Below are positions 6,448 through 11,364 of a DNA stretch of 15,597 nt, one piece after another (position 1 is the first letter of the stretch; each line of letters starts with the position of its first letter). The notes beneath the pieces were generated by a model. The model made no database searches, was not told the DNA's origin, and worked only from the letters and a program-made list of their open reading frames with translations. Origin of the DNA: Fimenecus sp045531435 (GTDB taxonomy: Bacteria > Bacillota > Clostridia > Oscillospirales > Acutalibacteraceae); NCBI GenBank assembly GCA_045531435.1, contig JAZSDZ010000098.1, positions 1 to 15,597 on the forward strand, given 5' to 3'. The translations under genes and the position numbers were made by a program.

Positions 6448-7056
6448 ATGAAAAAAGTAATACTGATAGCAACAATCGTACTGATAGCTGTCTGTATTGG
6501 ACTCAGCAAAAGAAATGAACCTAAACAATATTCAGTCAATATAGTGTCAGCTGAAACGATAAATAATGTGCCAAAAAGAATTTTTATGGATGCAGAGCCG
6601 GAGATTGAAGTCAAGGAAGTAAATCTGCTAAAAGAGTGTTCTGCTCAGAAAATCATCGGTTACAAGAAAAGGACGGTTACAAAGAAGGTTAAGGTCAGAC
6701 AGAAAAAATATTTAGGCACTTTCAGAATATCCTACTATTGTCCATGTGCAAGGTGCTGTGGGAAGTCTAATGGCAAGACATCCATAGGCCGTAAGGCAAC
6801 AGTAAACCGGACTGTAGCTGTTAATCCAAGGGTGATTCCATATCGGACAAGGTTAAAGGTTGGAAACAGATGGACCTATGTGGCAGAAGACACCGGTGGG
6901 ATGCGTGGGAAACATTTAGATATATTTGTTAGCAGCCATTCTCAGGCATTAAGGTTAGGAATTGCACACAAAAAGGTATGGAGTTGGAAATATATTAAGC
7001 GAAAAAAGAAATTCAGAATCAAGATACCGATATATGAGGAGCCGAGTTATGAGTGA
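6448..7056 (+). CDS. 3D-domain (double-psi barrel) protein with N-terminal membrane anchor
   Basis: This 202-residue protein starts with a hydrophobic segment (KKVILIATIVLIAVCIGL, residues 2-19), a signal peptide or anchor. It ends in a 3D domain: SYYCPCARCCGK (95-106), RTVAVNPRVIPYRT (121-134), AEDTGG (146-151) and KHLDIF (155-160). Family members are MltA-related double-psi barrel domains of YabE/stationary-phase muralytic proteins, and phage copies are often linked to the cell wall. The three signature Asp positions read Asn126, Asp148 and Asp158, so the first is replaced. The ATG at 6448 has GAGG 6 nt upstream; the ATG at 6436 precedes the RBS. The middle region is very basic (KKRTVTKKVKVRQKK). 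Its role inside an early operon is unclear. Confidence 0.83.
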   Translation: MKKVILIATIVLIAVCIGLSKRNEPKQYSVNIVSAETINNVPKRIFMDAEPEIEVKEVNLLKECSAQKIIGYKKRTVTKKVKVRQKKYLGTFRISYYCPCARCCGKSNGKTSIGRKATVNRTVAVNPRVIPYRTRLKVGNRWTYVAEDTGGMRGKHLDIFVSSHSQALRLGIAHKKVWSWKYIKRKKKFRIKIPIYEEPSYE

Positions 7057-7237
7057 CAGAAAGCCGATAAAAGTAAATCTATCAATAGCAGATTCGTTGT
7101 TAGTTACAACTGGACTGACATACATCATAGAGAATGACGGTTATCATGAAATAGATCGTGAACTTGCTGAAAGATTACGAAAAGAGATAAGAGAAGAAGT
7201 TTTCAAAGTAAGAGGAAATATCGAAAGGGGAGACTGA
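7049..7237 (+). CDS. Small hypothetical protein, 62 aa
   Basis: The ATG at 7049 overlaps the end of the 3D gene by 8 nt and has GAGGAG about 8 nt upstream; the longer frame from 6962 would run inside the 3D gene. The 62-residue product is helical and charged (ELAERLRKEIREEVFKVRG), with one hydrophobic stretch ADSLLVTTGLTYII that looks amphipathic rather than membrane-spanning. The family was not recognised. It is probably translationally coupled to its neighbours. Confidence 0.6.
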   Translation: MSDRKPIKVNLSIADSLLVTTGLTYIIENDGYHEIDRELAERLRKEIREEVFKVRGNIERGD

Positions 7238-7238
7238 T

Positions 7239-7412
7239 ATGAAAAATAATAAACCTGATTACGGAGGAATAGGGCTTACAATTTTGGCGATACTTTCAAT
7301 AATTGTGCTTGTAATCTGTATGGCAATAAAAATATGGGTAGTGTGTGAATATGGAGATAAACCTATTACGGAAGTTCCGTCATGGACAATAGTGTGGTTA
7401 GACAATCAATAA
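7239..7412 (+). CDS. Small one-TM membrane protein (copy 1 of a duplicated pair), 57 aa
   Basis: The ATG at 7239 follows AAAGGGGAGA. The product has a polar N-terminus (MKNNKPDYGG), one transmembrane helix (IGLTILAILSIIVLVICMAIK, about residues 11-31) and a short C-terminal tail, IWVVCEYGDKPITEVPSW. The tail matches the protein at 8648: KIWVxxEYGDxPITxVPSWxIxWL is shared and 57 of 72 bases are identical over the last 24 shared codons. The gene is real on the strength of this duplication. Function is unknown; a small inner-membrane protein with its conserved tail on one face is all that can be said. Confidence 0.75.
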   Translation: MKNNKPDYGGIGLTILAILSIIVLVICMAIKIWVVCEYGDKPITEVPSWTIVWLDNQ

Positions 7413-7423
7413 GGAGATTAAGC

Positions 7424-7648
7424 ATGAAAAACGAAAGATTGATAAAGATACTTGAAGACCTACCATTTCCAAAGGAATCAGCAAAGTATCCGATATCGGA
7501 GAAGGAAAGCGTGATTAAAAAAGCAATAATAGCATTTGAGAAGCTGAACAGCCTAACCGACAGACCGTGTGATGCTTGCAAGTACAAAGAGAATGGGATG
7601 TGTGTCAGGTGGTGTTGCGTGTTTGAGGTGGTAGATGCTGATGAATGA
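7424..7648 (+). CDS. Small protein with C-terminal Cys cluster, 74 aa
   Basis: I chose the ATG at 7424 because AAGGAG (7411-7416) lies just upstream; the earlier in-frame ATG lies inside the membrane-protein gene. The 74-residue product is helical at first (LIKILEDLPFP..., SVIKKAIIAFEKLNSL) and ends with a Cys cluster CDACKYKENGMCVRWCCVF, suggesting a zinc site. Its last residues, FEVVDADE, are encoded by the same bases that provide the RBS and start region of the next gene. Function is unknown. Confidence 0.7.
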   Translation: MKNERLIKILEDLPFPKESAKYPISEKESVIKKAIIAFEKLNSLTDRPCDACKYKENGMCVRWCCVFEVVDADE

Positions 7649-7796
7649 AGGATATAAATGCAAAGATTGCCCTAACTGTCCATATTATGAGCAAGTGACA
7701 AGCTATGGCACAGAAGAGGTCAGATGTGGGAATTATGATTGTGTTCATTATGGCACAGACTATATGGAGGTAAACGCTGATGAAGATAGTGATTGA
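7641..7796 (+). CDS. Small Cys-rich protein, 51 aa
   Basis: This reading frame runs from ATG 7641 (or 7635, 2 residues longer) to TGA 7796. I prefer 7641 because GAGGTGG (7625-7631) is then 9 nt upstream. The 51-residue product has CKDCPNCPYY and later CGNYDCVHYG, six Cys in all, so a small zinc-binding fold is likely. The CxDCPxC start resembles small Cys-rich proteins I associate with gut Firmicutes phages. It overlaps the next gene by 17 nt at the repeated junction sequence. Confidence 0.65.
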   Translation: MNEGYKCKDCPNCPYYEQVTSYGTEEVRCGNYDCVHYGTDYMEVNADEDSD

Positions 7797-8049
7797 TATT
7801 GATGATAACCTTTATACACGACTTTTTGATAATGGTGTAGATAACTACGATGATGCAGTAGACATGGCGAAGGCAATTCGTAAAGGCACACCACTCCCTA
7901 AAGGACATGGGAGATTGATTGATAGAGATAGTCTTGAATTGGATTGTGATTGGAGTGATTATTACGATGGGTTTTCCGCATATTCTGAAAGTCAAGTAAG
8001 GCTTGCACCAACAATCATAGAAGCAGATATGAAAGAAAGCGAGGAATAG
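7780..8049 (+). CDS. GTPLPKGHG-family small phage protein (copy 1), 89 aa
   Basis: The ATG at 7780 has GGAGGT (7766-7771) 8 nt upstream. The 89-residue product opens with a beta strand, MKIVIDIDDNLY, then a helix ending in KAIRKGTPLPKGHGRLIDRDSL (about 32-52), and closes with APTIIEAD. The GTPLPKGHG-x-LIDRD signature and the PTIIEAD tail are shared with the gene at 8828 and, from memory, with many hypothetical proteins of gut Firmicutes phages. No activity is known to me. The opening resembles a type II antitoxin-like strand-helix start, but this is weak. The - strand frame over it is a shadow. Confidence 0.75.
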   Translation: MKIVIDIDDNLYTRLFDNGVDNYDDAVDMAKAIRKGTPLPKGHGRLIDRDSLELDCDWSDYYDGFSAYSESQVRLAPTIIEADMKESEE

Positions 8050-8051
8050 AT

Positions 8052-8264
8052 ATGGTAGCAATTAAAGATATGGAGATGCCAGAATGTTGTAGTAAATGTC
8101 CTTTGTTTCATTTTTATCTCGATACAAATGGCACAATACACTTTATCTGCAAATATGGAAATATAGAAATGTATGGAGATTTTAAAAACAAAAGAAATGA
8201 TTTTTGTCCTTTAATAGAAGTAGATAAGGAGGAGGTAAACGCTGATGGAAATAAAAATCAATAA
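8052..8264 (+). CDS. Small CxxCP-type Cys-rich protein, 70 aa
   Basis: The ATG at 8052 follows GAGGAATAG closely. The product has PECCSKCPLFHFYL near the N-terminus, an isolated Cys in HFICKYGN, and DFCPLIEVD near the C-terminus. This CxxCPL ... CPLxE arrangement fits a small zinc-binding phage protein family of unknown function. The C-terminal residues EEVNADGNKNQ come from the junction that holds the next RBS and start, with a 20-nt overlap. Confidence 0.7.
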   Translation: MVAIKDMEMPECCSKCPLFHFYLDTNGTIHFICKYGNIEMYGDFKNKRNDFCPLIEVDKEEVNADGNKNQ

Positions 8265-8457
8265 GGAGTTAATTGATAATGCGGTTGATAATGCAGTGCA
8301 AGATATTAAGAAGAACTTTATTGAAAAATCGGCTCTGGAGAATCTTATAGATAATAAATCATTTGAGGTTACTAATCCATTTAACACATTTAGATATATG
8401 AGAGTTGTAAGAGTGGCTGATTTATGTGATTTGATGGAGGTAAAAGCTGATGAATGA
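8245..8457 (+). CDS. Small hypothetical helical protein, 70 aa
   Basis: The ATG at 8245 has GGAGGT (8231-8236) 8 nt upstream in the repeated junction. The 70-residue product is helical and charged (INKELIDNAVDNAVQDIKKNFIEKSALENLIDN), followed by a short strand-like part, FRYMRVVRVADLCDLMEV. It ends EVKADE, again encoded by the next gene's RBS region. There is no recognised domain. It overlaps the next gene by 8 nt. Confidence 0.6.
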   Translation: MEIKINKELIDNAVDNAVQDIKKNFIEKSALENLIDNKSFEVTNPFNTFRYMRVVRVADLCDLMEVKADE

Positions 8458-8641
8458 ATATAAACCACTCACACCAATATTTAGAAGTGAAATACAGAAA
8501 AACATAAGTAGTCAGATGCAGGAATTAAATACTTGTCAAAATAATGCCTTTGTATCAGCACAAAAGGTTGGATTGACAGCATTATCAAATCTGATAAATG
8601 CTTTACCAGATGGCTATCCTATTCCGATTGAAAGGAGGTAA
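8450..8641 (+). CDS. Small hypothetical protein, 63 aa
   Basis: The ATG at 8450 has GGAGGT (8436-8441) 8 nt upstream. The product has the order PLTPIFRSEIQKNISSQMQELN, a central helix VSAQKVGLTALSNLINALPDG, and the ending YPIPIERR. Its last codons provide AAAGGAGG for the next gene. No Cys pairs or membrane segment. The family was not recognised; the main support is the RBS junction and unbroken coupling. Confidence 0.6.
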   Translation: MNEYKPLTPIFRSEIQKNISSQMQELNTCQNNAFVSAQKVGLTALSNLINALPDGYPIPIERR

Positions 8642-8647
8642 ATGATG

Positions 8648-8824
8648 ATGAAGAAACCTAAAATTGATTGGGGAGCTGTACTTTATATTGGGCTTATGGT
8701 TTTATTTATTATTGCCATAATCGTATGTATTGTTCTTAAAATATGGGTGATAGTTGAATATGGAGATATGCCTATTACTGATGTACCATCATGGGCAATT
8801 CCGTGGTTAACAAATGGGAGGTAG
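8648..8824 (+). CDS. Small one-TM membrane protein (copy 2 of a duplicated pair)
   Basis: Three ATGs follow one another at 8642, 8645 and 8648. With AGGAGG at 8633-8638, the third (9 nt) or second (6 nt) fits best, so 8648 is used. The 58-residue product has a transmembrane helix (VLYIGLMVLFIIAIIVCIVLK) and the tail KIWVIVEYGDMPITDVPSW, clearly paralogous to the gene at 7239. DNA similarity is highest in the tail region, suggesting selection there or a recent duplication. It is followed at once by the second GTPLPKGHG gene. Function is unknown. Confidence 0.75.
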   Translation: MKKPKIDWGAVLYIGLMVLFIIAIIVCIVLKIWVIVEYGDMPITDVPSWAIPWLTNGR

Positions 8825-8827
8825 CTG

Positions 8828-9145
8828 ATGAAATTAGTAATTGATATACCAGAGGAAGAGTATAGATGGATAACAAAATCTGATGAAACAGTTTTTGCAG
8901 ATGTAGCAAGCAAAGAATGTATGTTACACGCAATTAAAAACGGCACACCACTTCCTAAGGGACATGGGGATTTAGTAGACAGAAATGAGTTAATAAGGCG
9001 ATTTGGTGTAAAAGATGCCACAAAGTACGGAAATGAAACAGCAGAGCAACAAACACATTCTTATAGCACAATGATGATGTATGAGATAGCAGATGTGATT
9101 GATGATGCTGATGCAATCATAGAAGCTGAGGAGGTGGGAGAATGA
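8828..9145 (+). CDS. GTPLPKGHG-family small phage protein (copy 2), 105 aa
   Basis: The ATG at 8828 has GGAGGT (8817-8822) at 5 nt, a shortened form of the repeated junction. The 105-residue product starts MKLVIDIPEEEY, has HAIKNGTPLPKGHGDLVDRNEL (about 34-55) and ends DADAIIEAEE, matching the gene at 7780 in three blocks with a longer variable middle. The DNA encoding GTPLPKGHG differs at only 2 of about 27 bases between the copies. Function is unknown. It overlaps the methyltransferase-like gene by 4 nt (ATGA). Confidence 0.75.
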   Translation: MKLVIDIPEEEYRWITKSDETVFADVASKECMLHAIKNGTPLPKGHGDLVDRNELIRRFGVKDATKYGNETAEQQTHSYSTMMMYEIADVIDDADAIIEAEEVGE

Positions 9146-9810
9146 CAGTATTAGTTGCTTGCGAAGAAAGTCAAGAAGTCTGTAAGGCTTTCAGAGAGAA
9201 AGGACACGAAGCATATAGCTGTGATATACAAGAGTGCTCTGGTGGTCATCCAGAATGGCATATTAAAGGTGATGTTTTACCATTATTAAACGGCAACTGT
9301 AAATTTATTATATGCGATTTTAAAGAACATAAAATTATAGGCAAGTGGGATTTAATTATTGCACACCCACCATGTACATATATTAGCAATGCAGGTGCAA
9401 GGTTCTTATATCAAGGTGGAAATGGTATTTTAAACGAGCAGCGACTTCGGAAGGGTATAGAGGCAACACACTTTTTCTTGCGGTTTTTATATGCTGATTG
9501 TGAACGGATAGCAATAGAAAATCCTGTGCCATCAACAGTTTATTGCTTGCCGAAATATGATCAAATTATACAACCTTGGATGTTTGGACATCCCTTTCAG
9601 AAAAAAACTTGTTTATGGCTGAAAGGATTGCCACAGTTGTTGCCGACAGAAATCTGTGAAGAGCGACAATCGAGCAAAGTAGCGGGGAATTGGTTCAATC
9701 GAGGTGGCAAGGAGCGACAGAAAAACCGAGCAAAGACATTTACAGGAAGAGCAAAAGCGATGGCGAATCAATGGGGTTGTGCCACAGGAAAGGGGAGTGA
9801 GAGTGAATGA
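9142..9810 (+). CDS. C5-cytosine-methyltransferase-like protein (short, phage type)
   Basis: This 222-residue protein has a Rossmann-type start, TVLVACEESQEVCKAFREKGHEAYSCDI (motif I-II-like), then IKGDVLPLL, LIIAHPPCTYIS with PPC at 76-78 (motif IV, whose Cys is the C5-MTase nucleophile), IAIENP at 124-128 (motif VI-like ENP), and an end piece FTGRAKAMANQWG resembling the last C5-MTase motif. No target-recognition domain is visible, and at 222 residues it is much shorter than classical C5 enzymes (300+). It may be a minimal DNA cytosine methylase, a pyrimidine-modifying relative or a degenerate form. GAGGAGG (9128-9134) gives a strong RBS. No restriction partner is nearby, so an orphan modification role is more likely than R-M. 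Confidence 0.7.
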   Translation: MTVLVACEESQEVCKAFREKGHEAYSCDIQECSGGHPEWHIKGDVLPLLNGNCKFIICDFKEHKIIGKWDLIIAHPPCTYISNAGARFLYQGGNGILNEQRLRKGIEATHFFLRFLYADCERIAIENPVPSTVYCLPKYDQIIQPWMFGHPFQKKTCLWLKGLPQLLPTEICEERQSSKVAGNWFNRGGKERQKNRAKTFTGRAKAMANQWGCATGKGSESE

Positions 9811-10160
9811 CGAATGAAGAAGCAATTAAGATATTAAAAGGTGCGATTAAAAAGCCAAACACTAAAGACGGATATTTAGGACAAGCAATAGATATGGCAA
9901 TCAAAGCATTAGAAACATCTTCATGTATAAAAGAAAAATGTGCATACTGCCCACATTGTGAACATTGTGATGTTGATGATGAAACGCTTGCAATCAAGGC
10001 ATTAGAAAGAATAGAGAAAAGTGCAGAATGGGTAGATGATAAATGTTCTGCTTGTGGGAAGGGCATTGAGGACTTAATTGATAGTGGAGAATGGTACGAG
10101 AATGAAATACCTAATTATTGTCCTTTCTGCGGTAAAAGGTTTAAGGAAAGTGAGGAATAA
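9807..10160 (+). CDS. Zinc-ribbon phage protein with internal repeat, 117 aa
   Basis: The ATG at 9807 overlaps the previous stop and has AGGGGAG about 10 nt upstream. The 117-residue product opens MTNEEAIKIL, with a helix QAIDMAIKALE (26-36), a Cys group (Cys40, 45, 48, 51, 54), a second AIKALE (62-67) and a C-terminal zinc ribbon Cys80/83 with Cys105/108 (CPFCGK). The repeated AIKALE is also repeated in the DNA (9897-9915 and 9990-10008, 18 of 19 bases), so part of the gene was duplicated in frame. The MTNEEAIxxL ... CPxCG form is one I associate with Firmicutes phages. Function is unknown. Confidence 0.75.
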   Translation: MTNEEAIKILKGAIKKPNTKDGYLGQAIDMAIKALETSSCIKEKCAYCPHCEHCDVDDETLAIKALERIEKSAEWVDDKCSACGKGIEDLIDSGEWYENEIPNYCPFCGKRFKESEE

Positions 10161-10946
10161 ATGAACATCAACTTGATTAGTTATTACGATCATTTTCCAA
10201 ATCACAAGCCTTTGCCTTTTGAACCTTGCATTGATATGTACAATGATAATTTTGTTAGAGAATCAACCGAAGGTAGTTGTGCATTACTAATAGAACCAAG
10301 AAGCATATGCCTTAAAGCATATGAGTATGTTGAGAAAAATTGGAATAAGTTTAGATATATATTTACACATGACAGTAAGCTGCTGAATATATGCGACAAT
10401 GCAAAACTGATTTTGTGGGGCGTGGGGAATGCTAATTATAGTTGTTTTTCAAATGTCAAAAAGACAAAACTTGTTTCGATGGTATCCAGTAATAAAGAAC
10501 TTTGTGAGTTGCATATAGCAAGAAAAGAGTTAGCGAGAAAACTGAAAAGCAATCCAAATGTAGATGTTATGGGGACTGTTGATGGTGGACTTTTTAAAAA
10601 CACATTTCAAATATATGCAGAGTATAAGTTTTCGATAGCATTTGAGAACTACATAGATGACTATTGGTTTACGGAAAAAATATGTAACTGTTTTGCTAAT
10701 AGGACAATTCCTATCTACTACGGAGCAAAAAAAATAGACGAACTATTTAATGGTCAGGGCATCATACATTGTCACAGCGTAGAAGATATAATCGAGGTTG
10801 TGGAGTATCCCGAGATGCTTAGATACATCTATGATTCAAAAATAGCAAAAAGTGCTATGGAAGATAATTTTAACCGGGTAAAACAATATGTAGACTTTGA
10901 AACATGGTTTTTTAATGAATATGGAGAGTTGTTTGATTATGTTTAG
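10161..10946 (+). CDS. GT10-family glycosyltransferase (fucosyltransferase-like)
   Basis: The C-terminal half contains the GT10 alpha-1,3/4-fucosyltransferase signature: YKFSIAFENYIDDYWFTEKI (155-174), followed by ANRTIPIYYGAKKI (179-192). This region binds GDP-sugar in known members. The N-terminal half (ISYYDHF..., FRYIFTHDSKLL, LILWGVGNANY) fits the acceptor domain. At 261 residues it is shorter than typical bacterial fucosyltransferases (about 320-450), so the N-terminal domain is compact. Fucose as donor is inferred from the family and not shown. GT10 enzymes usually modify surface glycans; in a phage this could alter host receptors or decorate a phage component. GAGGA precedes the ATG at 10161. 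Confidence 0.82.
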   Translation: MNINLISYYDHFPNHKPLPFEPCIDMYNDNFVRESTEGSCALLIEPRSICLKAYEYVEKNWNKFRYIFTHDSKLLNICDNAKLILWGVGNANYSCFSNVKKTKLVSMVSSNKELCELHIARKELARKLKSNPNVDVMGTVDGGLFKNTFQIYAEYKFSIAFENYIDDYWFTEKICNCFANRTIPIYYGAKKIDELFNGQGIIHCHSVEDIIEVVEYPEMLRYIYDSKIAKSAMEDNFNRVKQYVDFETWFFNEYGELFDYV

Positions 10947-11364
10947 AGAAGAGAATTTTCATGGCTATTCATGGAATAGATTTACACATAACGGATGGAA
11001 ATGGGAAAAGGAAATGAGTCTTGACCAAACGGATTATGATGTCTTTTCGATGACATTTTTGGTCACATACGAAGTAAAAGTGTATGCTTGCGTTTCGCGA
11101 GTATCAGGGCATCTTGATTTAGACGGTCACTATGGTGTCATGTGGCTTGAAGCTGAATATGAGTATGACAGACCACATAGCAAGAGTGAATTGGATGAAA
11201 TGGTCGTAGGCATGAGTTATGCAGAAGATAATCTGCTCCTGATAGGAGTTCCATTCGTGCCGGATTATAAATTTATAAGTAATGAAACCGAAAAGGATAT
11301 CATAAACACGGAACTGAGAAACAAACTTAACCTTGAAAAACAGGAGGAAGAAGATAATGAGTGA
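10939..11364 (+). CDS. Hypothetical protein between two glycosyltransferases, 141 aa
   Basis: I chose the ATG at 10939 because GGAGA lies about 10 nt upstream; earlier in-frame ATGs (10897, 10921) lack an RBS and fall deep in the GT10 gene. The 141-residue product is rich in Trp and Tyr and strand-forming (YSWNRFTHNGWKWEKEM, SMTFLVTYEVKVYACVSRVSG, YGVMWLEAEYEYD) and ends in an acidic helix KQEEEDNE. It overlaps the GT10 gene by 8 nt and the next glycosyltransferase gene by 8 nt, so it may work with them. The family was not recognised. Confidence 0.65.
   Translation: MFREENFHGYSWNRFTHNGWKWEKEMSLDQTDYDVFSMTFLVTYEVKVYACVSRVSGHLDLDGHYGVMWLEAEYEYDRPHSKSELDEMVVGMSYAEDNLLLIGVPFVPDYKFISNETEKDIINTELRNKLNLEKQEEEDNE

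Noticed and set aside
7780..8049. Toxin-antitoxin pair formed by neighbouring small genes at 7641-8264
   Set aside because: The small genes come in a long run rather than a pair, and none shows a known toxin fold or motif. The strand-helix start of the GTPLPKGHG protein alone is not enough.
7720..8061. 113-aa open frame on the - strand, and similar - strand frames at 3376-3681, 8683-9021 and 9740-10066
   Set aside because: They lie opposite coherent + strand genes with RBSs, motifs or paralogues, have no RBS or recognisable protein features of their own, and arise from the AT-rich codon pattern.
9142..9810. A restriction-modification system around the methyltransferase-like gene
   Set aside because: No restriction endonuclease or specificity gene is adjacent. 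The nearest nuclease (GIY-YIG) is about 5.5 kb away among replication genes.
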